A DNA stretch of 64,000 nucleotides from Mycolicibacterium llatzerense (GCF_000878195.1 NZ_JXST01000033.1:1-64000); one strand, 5' to 3'; counted from the stretch's first letter, positions 1-10,217 are shown. Notes: generated from the letters alone by a model not told the origin. Made by a program: numbers and translations.

Positions 1-190
1 AACCCATCCAAAGACAGGTGAATTCGAATCAGAAAAATCCGATCACAAACAAAAGACACCAAACAAACTGGCATCAAAAAAACAACCACACCCCACAAAC
101 GGGAAAACAAGAGGTGCAGTCAAAAAACAACAAACAAAAACCACCAAACACACTATTGAGTTCTCAAACAACACGCCGTTTTCGGGCAAC
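1..190 (-). other. rRNA operon leader (5' part of the pre-16S transcript)
   Basis: No protein gene is supported here. Read on the minus strand, positions 175-141 contain the conserved mycobacterial pre-16S leader element: TGTTTGAGAACTCAATAG followed by TGTGTTTGGTGG. I recognise this as the BoxA-like/CL region that precedes rrs. The sequence continues leftwards as a T-rich, G-poor leader, so the 16S gene should start beyond the left edge. Position downstream of murA is the expected place for this operon in mycobacteria. What is seen is the motif and the promoter upstream of it; the presence of rrs outside the window is inferred. Confidence 0.85.
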
Positions 191-196
191 CCCACC

Positions 197-225
197 AACC
201 TACTACCTCTTGGTCGGGCTGTCAA
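197..225 (-). promoter_or_regulatory. Proximal rRNA operon promoter (PCL1-like)
   Basis: On the minus strand a consensus -35 TTGACA (225-220) is followed after exactly 17 bases by TAGGTT (202-197). It sits just upstream of the GGGTTGCCC and TTTGAGAACTC leader elements, the place of PCL1 in mycobacterial rrn operons. Transcription would start about 7 bases beyond 197 and run left out of the window. Confidence 0.8.
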
Positions 226-272
226 GCTCTTGCTCTGGGCTTTTTCGGCCCCGCTCGCTGCTGACTTGGAAT

Positions 273-301
273 ACATTAGCGGGCTGATCTTGATTTTACA
301 A
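273..301 (-). promoter_or_regulatory. Candidate second, upstream rRNA promoter
   Basis: Minus-strand TTGTAA (301-296), 17-base spacer, TAATGT (278-273). The -10 fits the mycobacterial TANNNT pattern and the -35 is weaker. Rapid growers are known to carry more than one promoter between murA and rrs, so a second one here is plausible, but this call rests on hexamer matches only. Confidence 0.45.
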
Positions 302-385
302 AACGGCTGCATACGGGCGGTTTTTCGGCGAAAACGTGTTGCACAGCTGTCCGTCGGAACGGTCAGTGCGACACGCCAATCCCCG

Positions 386-1639
386 TCAACTGACCCGTTC
401 GACCTCCGCGCCCAGACTTACGAGGTTCTCCACGAACAACGGGTACCCCCGGTCGATGTGGAAAACGTCGTGAACCTCGGTGTCACCGTCGGCGACCAAT
501 CCCGCCAACACCAAACCGGCGCCGGCGCGAATATCCGAAGCCCACACCGGTGCACTCGACAACAGCGGAATTCCGCGGACCACCGCATGGTGTCCATCGG
601 TCCGCGCATCGGCGCCCAGGCGGATCATCTCCTCGACGAACCGGAACCGCGCTTCGAACACGTTCTCGGTGATCATCGAGGTGCCTTCGGCGATGCACGC
701 CAAGCCGATGGCCATCGGCTGCAGGTCGGTCGGGAATCCGGGATACGGCAGCGTCGCGACGTTGACGGCCTTCGGCCGTTCGTACTGCACGACGCGGAAA
801 CCGTTGTCGTGCTGGGTCACGGTCGCGCCGGCGTCGTGGAGTTTGTGCAGCACCAGCTGCAGATGCTGCGGGTCCACCCCCGTCACGGCGACATCGCCCC
901 GCGTCATCGCCGCGGCAATTCCCCAGGTCGCTGCCACGATCCGGTCACCGATCACCCGGTGCTCGGTCGGATGCAGCTTGTCCACCCCGGTGATGGTCAG
1001 GGTCGAGGTCCCTCCCCCACTGACCTTGGCCCCCATCTGGTTCAGCATGTCGCAGATGTCGACGATGTCCGGCTCACGCGCTGCGTTGTGGATGACCGTC
1101 ACGCCCTCGGCGAGCACGGCAGCCATCAGGATGTTCTCGGTCGCACCCACCGACGGGAACTCGAGCTGAATCTCGGCCCCACGCAGGTGATCGGCCTCAG
1201 CGACCACGCAACCGTGCTCGATGTTGCATCGGGCACCGAGTTGCCGCAGACCGGATTGATGCATGTCCAGCGGCCGCGATCCGATCGCATCACCACCGGG
1301 CAACGCGACTTTCGCCTTCTTGCAGCGGCCCACCAACGGCCCGAGCACACACACCGAAGCGCGGAACTGCCGGACCGCGGCGAAATCCGCGTCGTACTTG
1401 GGTTCGTCAGGTGAGGTGATTCTGGCCACGTCACCTTCGAGCTCGACGGTGGCCCCGAGACCGCGCAGCACCTCGGCCATCAATGGCACATCCAAGATGT
1501 CCGGACAGTTGGTGATCGTGGTGGTGCCCTCGGCCAACAGTGCCGCGGCCATCAGCTTCAGCACGCTGTTCTTAGCGCCCCCCACGGCAACTTCGCCGGA
1601 CAACCGGCTACCCCCAGTCACCACGAAACGCTCGCTCAC
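386..1639 (-). CDS. murA: UDP-N-acetylglucosamine 1-carboxyvinyltransferase MurA
   Basis: Cytosolic enzyme of the first committed step of peptidoglycan synthesis: it transfers enolpyruvate from PEP to UDP-GlcNAc. The 417-residue protein has the normal length and starts with GTG. The N-terminal GGAKNSVLK motif (about 20-28) holds the conserved Lys-Asn pair. The active-site loop reads LPGGDAIGSRPLDMH, so residue 117 is Asp where E. coli MurA has Cys115. This is the known mycobacterial substitution that prevents fosfomycin alkylation. The gene ends about 160 bases before the proximal rRNA promoter, in the same direction, as is usual for mycobacteria. Confidence 0.97.
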   Translation of the reverse strand: MSERFVVTGGSRLSGEVAVGGAKNSVLKLMAAALLAEGTTTITNCPDILDVPLMAEVLRGLGATVELEGDVARITSPDEPKYDADFAAVRQFRASVCVLGPLVGRCKKAKVALPGGDAIGSRPLDMHQSGLRQLGARCNIEHGCVVAEADHLRGAEIQLEFPSVGATENILMAAVLAEGVTVIHNAAREPDIVDICDMLNQMGAKVSGGGTSTLTITGVDKLHPTEHRVIGDRIVAATWGIAAAMTRGDVAVTGVDPQHLQLVLHKLHDAGATVTQHDNGFRVVQYERPKAVNVATLPYPGFPTDLQPMAIGLACIAEGTSMITENVFEARFRFVEEMIRLGADARTDGHHAVVRGIPLLSSAPVWASDIRAGAGLVLAGLVADGDTEVHDVFHIDRGYPLFVENLVSLGAEVERVS

Positions 1640-1698
1640 GCGGCTAAGTGTAGACAGCGGCGTCGGCCGGTGTCAGGCCACGAAGAAGTCTCCGCGAG

Positions 1699-1704
1699 TA
1701 CGGT
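1699..1704 (+). promoter_or_regulatory. -10 element of a leaderless promoter for the adenosyltransferase gene
   Basis: TACGGT matches the mycobacterial TANNNT -10 and lies exactly six bases before the ATG at 1711. That spacing puts the transcription start on the A of the start codon. No Shine-Dalgarno sequence precedes the gene, which fits a leaderless mRNA and argues for ATG 1711 over the in-frame TTG at 1705. Confidence 0.5.
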
Positions 1705-1710
1705 TTGACC

Positions 1711-2286
1711 ATGGCTGTTCACCTGACCCGTATCTATACCCGGACCGGCGACGACGGGTCGACCGGACTCAGCGATTTCAGCCGCGTGTCGAAGAACGAT
1801 TCGCGCCTGGCGGCGTACGCCGACTGCGACGAAGCCAACGCCGCGATCGGCGTCGCCGTCTCTGCGGGCGCACCCGACGAACGAATTCGCTTGGTACTCC
1901 TGCAGATTCAGAACGATCTCTTCGATGCCGGCGCGGACCTGTCGACCCCGGTGGTCGAGAATCCGGAATACCCGCCGCTGCGGATCACCCAGCCGTACAT
2001 CGATCGGCTCGAAGCGTGGTGTGACGAGTTCAACGAACCGCTGCCGAAACTGACGTCGTTCATCCTGCCCGGCGGCACTCCCCTGTCGGCGTACCTGCAC
2101 GTCGCCCGGACCGTGGTGCGGCGGGCCGAGCGAGCTGCCTGGCAGGCGATCGACGAACACGGCGACGGCGTCAGCATCCTGCCGGCCAAATATCTGAATC
2201 GGCTGTCGGATCTGCTGTTCATCCTGTCGCGGGTCGCGAACCCGGATGGCGATGTGCTGTGGCAGCCCGGCGGCGGCATGCAGTAG
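1711..2286 (+). CDS. pduO: Cob(I)alamin adenosyltransferase, PduO type
   Basis: Transfers adenosyl from ATP to cob(I)alamin to make the coenzyme form used by B12 mutases; a trimeric cytosolic enzyme. The N-terminal ATP-binding stretch TRTGDDGSTGL, then DEANAAIG, and the C-terminal RTVVRRAERAAW with the R-x-x-E-R signature identify the PduO/MMAB family. From ATG 1711 it has 191 residues, normal for the family. It matches the gene I recall beside murA in M. tuberculosis (Rv1314c). It converges on the DUF2550 gene with only six bases between the stops. The gene name is by family, not by a proven pathway. Confidence 0.92.
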   Translation: MAVHLTRIYTRTGDDGSTGLSDFSRVSKNDSRLAAYADCDEANAAIGVAVSAGAPDERIRLVLLQIQNDLFDAGADLSTPVVENPEYPPLRITQPYIDRLEAWCDEFNEPLPKLTSFILPGGTPLSAYLHVARTVVRRAERAAWQAIDEHGDGVSILPAKYLNRLSDLLFILSRVANPDGDVLWQPGGGMQ

Positions 2287-2292
2287 CAGAAA

Positions 2293-2739
2293 TCAGACCG
2301 CGCGGCGGCGCGACCGCGGCGACGGCCGGGCCTCCAGCCACGATGTGAAAGCCGTCAAAGCTCCACGGTCCAAAGCGATTTCGTAACCGCTGCGCCGTTC
2401 GGGACTGTTGTCGCGCAGCTCGAGAATGACCGTTTCGATGGTCATGATGTCGAATTCGTCGCCCCGTGGGGCGCGGCGCCCGACGACTTCCAGGCCACGA
2501 CGGGACAGTGTCCGGTCGGGCCACCAGCGCAGGCTCGACAAACGATAAAAGCCGGCCTCACCACCGCGGTAGCGCATGACTCCATGCCGCCACCCGTGGC
2601 CGCCGGCAGCCGGGTAGTCGCGCAGGATGGCGGCAGTACCGCCAACCTGACGCAACTTCCACAGCCGATAACTCAGGGCCGCTACAGCCAGCACCAACAC
2701 ACCGACGAGCGCGACCATCATCAACATGGACGCGCTCAT
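2293..2739 (-). CDS. DUF2550 family membrane-anchored protein
   Basis: 148-residue protein with one N-terminal membrane helix (about residues 5-25, rich in Leu/Val/Ala), then a basic soluble domain with the YRGG, GFYRL and RWWPDR motifs typical of DUF2550. The function is unknown. It lies seven bases downstream of atpC in the same direction, the place occupied in M. tuberculosis by the conserved membrane protein gene Rv1312. It is probably the last gene of the atp transcript. The tail is rich in Arg. Whether it helps ATP synthase assembly is speculation. Confidence 0.85.
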   Translation of the reverse strand: MSASMLMMVALVGVLVLAVAALSYRLWKLRQVGGTAAILRDYPAAGGHGWRHGVMRYRGGEAGFYRLSSLRWWPDRTLSRRGLEVVGRRAPRGDEFDIMTIETVILELRDNSPERRSGYEIALDRGALTAFTSWLEARPSPRSRRRAV

Positions 2740-2746
2740 CGGGATA

Positions 2747-3112
2747 TCAGTCGAGCTGGCCTACGGCGCGCAGACGCGCCCGGCCCCACGCAGCGGTCGC
2801 CTCGTCGTCCGACGCGGCATCGGCCTTGGCCGCATGCGCATCGATCTCCGACTCCAGCGCCGCGTCTTCCACCAGAATCCGCACGGTCTCCTCGGTCACC
2901 GAGAGGAACCCGCCGGACACTGCGATCCGCAGATCATCCTCGCCCTCGCGCTCGACCCGGACCATCGCGTCCTCGACCAGCTGGCCGACCAACGGGATGT
3001 GCCGGGGCAGGATGCCGATCTCGCCGGCGGTGGTGCGAGTGAAGACGAATGTGGCCTTGCCTGTCCACAGCGCGCGCTCGACGGCGACGATCTCGACGTC
3101 CATTTCGGCCAT
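2747..3112 (-). CDS. atpC: ATP synthase F1 subunit epsilon
   Basis: 121 residues, central stalk subunit that couples rotation to catalysis. The N-terminal beta-sandwich is recognisable from TTAGEIGILPRHIPLVGQL. The C-terminal helical part (about 88-121) is short, as in other mycobacteria, where epsilon works together with the alpha extension to limit ATP hydrolysis. The start is supported by AAAGGTGGTG a few bases upstream. It is the last F1 gene of the operon, 66 bases behind atpD. Confidence 0.96.
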   Translation of the reverse strand: MAEMDVEIVAVERALWTGKATFVFTRTTAGEIGILPRHIPLVGQLVEDAMVRVEREGEDDLRIAVSGGFLSVTEETVRILVEDAALESEIDAHAAKADAASDDEATAAWGRARLRAVGQLD

Positions 3113-3178
3113 GTCACACCACCTTTCGACTAGTACTGACGACGAACTGCGCCAGTCGGTTCTTCGCGCAAGCGCTCA

Positions 3179-4609
<1,431 letters not shown>

Positions 4610-4633
4610 ATCTCTCTTCGCTTCCTACGGGGC

Positions 4634-5554
4634 CTATTTCGCGTCGGCCAGCGCGTTGGCGCCACCGACGATTTCGCTGATTTCCTGGGTGATCTGGGCC
4701 TGGCGCTCGCGGTTCGCGGCGAGCGTGAGGGCCTTGATCAGGTCGTCGGCGTTGTCCGTTGCCGACTTCATGGCGCGTCGACGCGAAGCCGACTCCGAGG
4801 CCGCGGCCTCAAGCAGTGCCGCGTAGACACGGGTCGCGATGTACCGCGGCAGCAGCGCATCGAACAACACGTCCGCGCTCGGCTCGAACGAGTACAGCGT
4901 CTGGATGCCGACCGGCTCGTCCGAGTACTCGACGGCCAACGGGGCGATCCGCACCGCCTCGGCGGTCTGCGACAGCATCGACTTGAACTCGGTCGAGACG
5001 ATGTGCAGCTCGTCGACGCCCAAGATGCCGTCGGCACCCGGTCCGTCACCCTCGTCGTCGGCTCCTGCCATGAACGCCGCCACCAGGGTGTCGGCGATCT
5101 CCTTGGCGTTGGTGTACTCCGGACGCTCCGAGAAGCCGGTCCAGGACTCGGCGACGGCACGCTGACGGAAGCTGTAGTAGCCCAAGGCCTTTCGGCCGAC
5201 CACATACAGCACCGGGTCCTTGCCCTCGTTGCGCAGCAACGTGAACAGTTCCTCGGCCCGACGCAGCACGTTGGCGTTGTAGCCGCCGCACAGGCCGCGG
5301 TCCGACGACACCACCAGCACCCCGGCACGGCGGGGATTCTTCCGCTCGACGAGCAGCGGGTGGTCCAGCGCACTGGCCCCCGCAAGCTCGGTGAGCATGT
5401 TGGTGATCTCGGTGGCGTAGGGCCGGGCTGCATCAACCCGGGCCTGCGCCTTGGCGATCCGCGACGTGGCGATCAGCTCCTGCGCCTTCGTGATCTTCTT
5501 GATCGACGAGGCGGATTTGATCCGTCCGCGTAGCTCGCGCAGTGTGGCTGCCAT
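4634..5554 (-). CDS. atpG: ATP synthase F1 subunit gamma
   Basis: Rotor shaft, 306 residues. N-terminal helix MAATLRELRGRIKSASSIKKI and C-terminal helix with RRRAMKSATDNADDLI are typical. An acidic Gly-rich insertion (DDEGDGPGADG, near residues 165-176) corresponds to the actinobacterial/mycobacterial gamma loop, which contributes to latency of ATP hydrolysis and has been explored as a drug site. It sits eight bases downstream of atpA. Confidence 0.97.
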   Translation of the reverse strand: MAATLRELRGRIKSASSIKKITKAQELIATSRIAKAQARVDAARPYATEITNMLTELAGASALDHPLLVERKNPRRAGVLVVSSDRGLCGGYNANVLRRAEELFTLLRNEGKDPVLYVVGRKALGYYSFRQRAVAESWTGFSERPEYTNAKEIADTLVAAFMAGADDEGDGPGADGILGVDELHIVSTEFKSMLSQTAEAVRIAPLAVEYSDEPVGIQTLYSFEPSADVLFDALLPRYIATRVYAALLEAAASESASRRRAMKSATDNADDLIKALTLAANRERQAQITQEISEIVGGANALADAK

Positions 5555-5561
5555 TGGTTAC

Positions 5562-7211
5562 CTAGGCCTTCTTCGGTGCCGGCTTGTGGACCTTCACCGA
5601 CTCCTGGCCGAGCTCAGCAGGGTCCAGTGCCTCGACACCGGCTTCCTTGACCACGACCGAGCTGCCGTCGGTGGCGGCGAAGCCCTTCTTGAACTCGTTG
5701 ATGACCGAGACCAGCTTCTCCTCGTTCTCCTCCGAGAGCTTCTTGGTCGACTTGATCCCGTCGAGGATCTCGGCGTGGCTGGCCTTCACGTGCTCCAGCA
5801 GCTCGGCGGAGAAGCGCGAAACGTCCTCGGCCGGAACCGAATCCAGGTGGCCCTGGGTACCGAGGAAGATCTCGACGACCTGATCCTCGACGGCCAGCGG
5901 GCTGTACTGCGGCTGCTTGAGCAGCTCGACCAGGCGAACGCCGCGGTCCAGCTGAGCCTTCGACGCCGCGTCCAGGTCCGAGGCGAAGGCCGCGAAGGCC
6001 TCCAGCTCGCGGTACTGCGACAGGTCTAGGCGGAGCGAGCCCGCAACTTCCTTCATCGCCTTGATCTGAGCGGCACCACCGACGCGGGACACCGACACAC
6101 CGACGTTCACGGCCGGGCGCACACCCTGGTTGAACAGGTCGGACTCCAGGAAGCACTGGCCGTCGGTGATCGAGATGACGTTGGTCGGGATGAACGCCGA
6201 GATGTCGTTGGCCTTGGTCTCGATCACCGGCAGACCCGTCATCGAACCGCCACCGAGCTCGTCGGACAGCTTCGCGCAACGCTCCAGCAGACGCGAGTGC
6301 AGGTAGAAGACGTCACCCGGGAAGGCCTCGCGGCCCGGCGGGCGGCGCAGCAGCAGCGAGATGGCGCGGTAGGCGTCAGCCTGCTTGGACAGATCGTCGA
6401 ACACGATCAGCACGTGCTTGCCGGCGTACATCCAGTGCTGGCCGATGGCCGAGCCGGTGTACGGAGCCAGCCACTTGAAGCCGGCGGGGTCGGAGGCGGG
6501 GGCCGCGACGATGGTGGTGTACTCCATCGCGCCACCCTCTTCCAGCGCGCGCTTCACGCTGGCGATGGTGGTGCCCTTCTGGCCGATCGCGACGTAGACG
6601 CAGCGGACCTGCTGCTTCGGGTCGCCGGTCTCCCAGGCCTCACGCTGGTTCAGGATGGTGTCGACGCAGACCGCGGTCTTGCCGGTCTTGCGGTCACCGA
6701 TGATGAGCTGGCGCTGGCCACGGCCGATCGGGGTCATGGCGTCGATGGCCTTGATACCGGTCTGCAGCGGCTCGCCGACGCCCTGGCGCTGAACCACCGA
6801 AGGGGCCTGGAGCTCGAGCACGCGACGGGTCTCGGCGACGATCTCGCCCTGACCGTCGATCGGCTCACCCAGCGGGTTGATGACGCGGCCCAGGAAGGCG
6901 TCGCCGACAGGCACCGAGAGCACCTCACCGGTGCGCTTGACCTGCTGGCCCTCTTCGATCTTCTCGAAGCCGCCCAAGATGACCGTACCGACGCTGTGCT
7001 CGTCGAGGTTCAGGGCCACGCCCAGAACACCGCCAGGGAACTCGAGGAGCTCCTGCGTCATAACCGAGGGCAGACCCTCGACGTGTGCGATGCCGTCACC
7101 GGCGTCGACGACGGTGCCGATTTCCTCGCGATCGTTCGAGGCCGAGAACGTCGTTACGTAGTTCTCGATGGCACCTTCGATATCAGCAGCCGAGATTGTC
7201 AACTCTGCCAT
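5562..7211 (-). CDS. atpA: ATP synthase F1 subunit alpha
   Basis: 549 residues, non-catalytic nucleotide-binding subunit. The P-loop GDRKTGKT is at 172-179. After the usual C-terminus (KLVSVINEFKKGF) there is an extra tail of about 35 residues ending in HKPAPKKA. This is the mycobacterial extension reported to suppress ATP hydrolysis. It sits between atpFH and atpG, 45 and 8 bases away. Confidence 0.98.
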   Translation of the reverse strand: MAELTISAADIEGAIENYVTTFSASNDREEIGTVVDAGDGIAHVEGLPSVMTQELLEFPGGVLGVALNLDEHSVGTVILGGFEKIEEGQQVKRTGEVLSVPVGDAFLGRVINPLGEPIDGQGEIVAETRRVLELQAPSVVQRQGVGEPLQTGIKAIDAMTPIGRGQRQLIIGDRKTGKTAVCVDTILNQREAWETGDPKQQVRCVYVAIGQKGTTIASVKRALEEGGAMEYTTIVAAPASDPAGFKWLAPYTGSAIGQHWMYAGKHVLIVFDDLSKQADAYRAISLLLRRPPGREAFPGDVFYLHSRLLERCAKLSDELGGGSMTGLPVIETKANDISAFIPTNVISITDGQCFLESDLFNQGVRPAVNVGVSVSRVGGAAQIKAMKEVAGSLRLDLSQYRELEAFAAFASDLDAASKAQLDRGVRLVELLKQPQYSPLAVEDQVVEIFLGTQGHLDSVPAEDVSRFSAELLEHVKASHAEILDGIKSTKKLSEENEEKLVSVINEFKKGFAATDGSSVVVKEAGVEALDPAELGQESVKVHKPAPKKA

Positions 7212-7256
7212 GGTTTTTGGTCTTCCTACCTAGTCTTGGGTGTTTCGGAGTCTGGG

Positions 7257-8597
7257 TTAGTCCGGCAGCCGGTTGGAGGCGGCGGCCAGTCGTGACGAGA
7301 TGGATCCGTCGATCACCTCGTCACCGACGGTGATGGTCAGACCACCGAGGAGGCTCGGATCGACATGCAGCTGGACGGACACCGGGTGGCCGTAGATGCG
7401 GGTCAGGACCGACGTGAGTCGGGTCCGCTGGGCATCGGACAGTGCCGCGGCGGCTTCCACGTGGGCAACAACCTCACCGCGGCGGGCGACTGCCAGCTCT
7501 GCCAGGTCGAGAACTGCCTCATCGGCACGTTCGCCGCGCAGCAGGCTCACGGTCTGCGTCAGCAGCGCCTTGACGGAGCTGTTGACCGAGCCGTTGGCAC
7601 CGGTAAGGACCTTGTCCAGCAAGGCAACTCGGCCATCGACCGGAGTGCCGTAGTCACCGAGCAGCGTCGACAGGCGCGGCTGCGCGTCCAGCACACGGCT
7701 GAACCGGAACAGCTGGTCCTCGACCTCGGCGACCTCACCGCTGACATCGGCCCGCTTGATCAGCGCCAGGCGAGCGATGTGCTCGACGGCGTCGACCAGG
7801 TCGGACTGCTCCGACCACCGCGACGACACCGCGGAGCGCAGCAGCTCCAGGGCGGGGGCGCCGATCTTGCCGGACAGCACCGCGTCCAGCAGCGCGACCT
7901 TGGGAGCCGGGTCATCTGCGGGCTCGGCCAGATGCCGGTCGAGGTTGACCTCGGTCAGCAGCAGCCGGGCGACGGCGGCCAGATCATCGGCCAGCGCCGT
8001 GAGCGCAGCCGCATCCAGGCCGTTGGCCGTGGCGTCGAACTTGCCGACCAGCGCGGTCAGTGACTCCCGGCTCGCGGCCCGCAGCTTCACCTCGGCGTGG
8101 GTACCGACCTCAGCCGAGGACGGCGCCATCTGCTCGAGATCGGCGAGGAAGCGGTCGACAGTGCCGGCCTGAGCGGCGGGCTCGGCGACGAACTGGCGCA
8201 CCAGCTCGTCGGCCTTGGCCACCGACTCCGCACCCAGCCCCTGACGGAGCTCGCGGATGACGCCCTGGCGCATCAGCTCGACGTGCTGGACGCCCTGCGC
8301 CTTGATGCGCTCGGCGTCGACGCCGGCCTGCTCGCTGAGCTGCTCGACGATGCGCCGCGAATCGTGCCGGGCCTCGTCGGTCACCTTGCCCGACTCGGCC
8401 TTCGCGTCGGCGAGAGCCTTGGCGTGCATCTCGTCGGCGTCAGCGAGTTTCTTTGCGGCTTCGGCACTTTCGGCCAGCGCGACGCGAACGGCCTCCTGCT
8501 GCTTGGCCATCAGGCCCTTCACCGGAGGTACCACGTACTTCCAGATGATGGCCACGATGACGGCAAAGCCGATCAGCTGCCCGATGAAGATTTCCAT
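7257..8597 (-). CDS. atpFH: ATP synthase fused subunit b'-delta
   Basis: 446-residue fusion found in mycobacteria. The N-terminal part has a membrane helix (about 5-22) and an Ala/Glu-rich stator coiled coil. From about residue 175 onward there is a delta/OSCP domain that ends with GGLTITVGDEVIDGSISSRL, the delta signature. It pairs with the separate b subunit from atpF to make an asymmetric peripheral stalk. It abuts atpF with no intergenic space (8597/8598), suggesting translational coupling. Confidence 0.97.
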   Translation of the reverse strand: MEIFIGQLIGFAVIVAIIWKYVVPPVKGLMAKQQEAVRVALAESAEAAKKLADADEMHAKALADAKAESGKVTDEARHDSRRIVEQLSEQAGVDAERIKAQGVQHVELMRQGVIRELRQGLGAESVAKADELVRQFVAEPAAQAGTVDRFLADLEQMAPSSAEVGTHAEVKLRAASRESLTALVGKFDATANGLDAAALTALADDLAAVARLLLTEVNLDRHLAEPADDPAPKVALLDAVLSGKIGAPALELLRSAVSSRWSEQSDLVDAVEHIARLALIKRADVSGEVAEVEDQLFRFSRVLDAQPRLSTLLGDYGTPVDGRVALLDKVLTGANGSVNSSVKALLTQTVSLLRGERADEAVLDLAELAVARRGEVVAHVEAAAALSDAQRTRLTSVLTRIYGHPVSVQLHVDPSLLGGLTITVGDEVIDGSISSRLAAASNRLPD

Positions 8598-9110
8598 CTA
8601 CTGGCTCCCGCCTGATTTCACGTCCACGCCGAGGATTCGGCTCGCCAGCGTCTGGGACAGGTTGTCGACCGACGACTGCAGTTCGGCCTCTGTGGACTGC
8701 CGCTTCGCGGACAGTGCCTGGTCGGCACCCTTGAGGGTTTCGGCCACCTCACCACTTGCCGCTGCACGCGCCTCGTCGACGACCTTGCGGCCCTCGTTGC
8801 GGGCCTCGTCACGGATGGCCGAGGCCTCCGTGCGAGCGCCCGCCATCGCCGCGTTGTAGTCCGCCTCTGCGGCGGCCACCTGCTCAGCCGACTTCCGGTT
8901 GTCAGCAGCGGTCTTGGCCAGCATTTCCTCGCGTTCGACCAAGACCTTGCTGATCGGTGGCACAACCCACTTGCCGATCACGCCGAGCACGATCAGGAAG
9001 ATGATCAGCACGACGAAGAAGGTCGCGTTGGGGATCAGGAAGTTCTGACCCCCGCCGCCTTCCGCTGCTGCCTGGCCCGAAGCCAGGATGGTTGCGCTCA
9101 ATTCACCCAT
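8598..9110 (-). CDS. atpF: ATP synthase F0 subunit b
   Basis: 170-residue peripheral stalk subunit. One N-terminal membrane helix (FLIPNATFFVVLIIFLIVLG, about 25-45), then a long charged Ala/Glu/Arg coiled coil. It starts with ATG ten bases after the atpE stop. Length and position are those of mycobacterial AtpF. Confidence 0.97.
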   Translation of the reverse strand: MGELSATILASGQAAAEGGGGQNFLIPNATFFVVLIIFLIVLGVIGKWVVPPISKVLVEREEMLAKTAADNRKSAEQVAAAEADYNAAMAGARTEASAIRDEARNEGRKVVDEARAAASGEVAETLKGADQALSAKRQSTEAELQSSVDNLSQTLASRILGVDVKSGGSQ

Positions 9111-9119
9111 GTCGACGGA

Positions 9120-9383
9120 TTACGACAGGCCCGGGGTGGCGAACACGAAGAGCGCCATGAAGGCCAGGTTGATGAAGTACGCGGCTTCCACCAGACCGAC
9201 GGTGATGAAGAACGGGGTGAACAGGCGGCCCTGGGCCTCCGGCTGGCGGGCGATGCCCGAGATCAGCGCGTTGCCGGCGATACCGTCACCGATACCGGCG
9301 CCGATGGCGCCACCGGCCATGATCAAGCCACCGCCGATGAGGGCGCCCTGGATGATAGTGGCGTTCGTTGCTGCGTCGGCCAT
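9120..9383 (-). CDS. atpE: ATP synthase F0 subunit c (rotor ring; bedaquiline target)
   Basis: 87-residue two-helix hairpin forming the proton-carrying c-ring. The Gly-rich first helix GALIGGGLIMAGGAIGAG, the RQPE loop and the second helix are present. The ion-binding carboxylate is Glu66 (Glu61 in M. tuberculosis). Asp33, Ala68 and Tyr69 correspond to M. tuberculosis Asp28, Ala63 and Tyr64, which contact bedaquiline. Ala68 is the common sensitive residue, not the Met found in naturally resistant species. The upstream AAGGAGG makes a strong ribosome site, fitting the high copy number needed. Confidence 0.98.
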   Translation of the reverse strand: MADAATNATIIQGALIGGGLIMAGGAIGAGIGDGIAGNALISGIARQPEAQGRLFTPFFITVGLVEAAYFINLAFMALFVFATPGLS

Positions 9384-9456
9384 TCTCTTTTTCCTCCTTG
9401 GTAACTGGTAGCTGCGCTACCAGGGTCTTATTTGCGGTTCCTACAGGTCTTGCTGG

Positions 9457-10209
9457 TTAGTGATGCTCGTCGAGTTCCATCGACTGGCTGAAGTACAGGA
9501 TCGTCAGCAGCGCGAAGATGAACGCCTGGATCAGGCCGACGAACAGGTCGAAGGTCTTCCAGATGGCGTTCGGCGCCCACTGCACGTACCAGGGGAACAT
9601 CGCGATCAGCGCGACCAGGATGCCGCCGGCGAACATGTTGCCGAAGAGTCGCAGAGACAGCGAGACCGGCTTGGCGATCTCCTCGACGATGTTGATCGGC
9701 GCCAGGACCGCGACGTGGCCCTTCAGCAGCTTCTTGAAGTGGCCGAAGACGCCCCGGCGCCAGATGCCCGCAGCGTGGTAGCAGAGGAAGACGAACAGCG
9801 CGAGCGCCAATACGTAGTTGATGTCCGAGGCCGGCGGGGCCAGCAGCTCCTTGGCGCCACCGCCTTCCCCACCGAACTGCACCGGCAGAACAGAGAGCCA
9901 GTTGGAGATCAGGATGAAGGTGAAGATCGTGACGGCCAGCGGCAGCACGAAGGGCGCGACCTTCATACCGATCGCGGTCTCGATCTGCTGGCGCATCTGG
10001 ATGGTGATGGCCTCGAAGAACAGCTGAACACCGCCGGGAACTCCGGTCGAGGTCACCTTCGCCTTCACGAGGAAGGCCAACGCAATGACGATGACCGCGG
10101 CCACGCTGGTGGCGATGATCGTGTCGACGTTGAAGGTGTAGCCCCACAGCTCGTGCTGCTCGTGGTGGCCGACCTCAATGGCGGCCTCGGCGGTGAATTG
10201 TTGAATCAC
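9457..10209 (-). CDS. atpB: ATP synthase F0 subunit a
   Basis: 250-residue integral membrane subunit forming the proton half-channels. Several hydrophobic helices are visible. The essential Arg is Arg187 in SLRLFGNMFAGG, followed by the conserved final helices near QAFIFALLTILYF. It lies eight bases behind the atpI-like gene and 73 bases before atpE. Confidence 0.97.
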   Translation of the reverse strand: MIQQFTAEAAIEVGHHEQHELWGYTFNVDTIIATSVAAVIVIALAFLVKAKVTSTGVPGGVQLFFEAITIQMRQQIETAIGMKVAPFVLPLAVTIFTFILISNWLSVLPVQFGGEGGGAKELLAPPASDINYVLALALFVFLCYHAAGIWRRGVFGHFKKLLKGHVAVLAPINIVEEIAKPVSLSLRLFGNMFAGGILVALIAMFPWYVQWAPNAIWKTFDLFVGLIQAFIFALLTILYFSQSMELDEHH

Positions 10210-10217
10210 TTGGGTCG

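Noticed and set aside
1705..1710. TTG 1705 as start of the adenosyltransferase
   Set aside because: The ATG at 1711 lies at the exact leaderless spacing from TACGGT and begins the conserved MAVHLTRIYTRTGDDG sequence.
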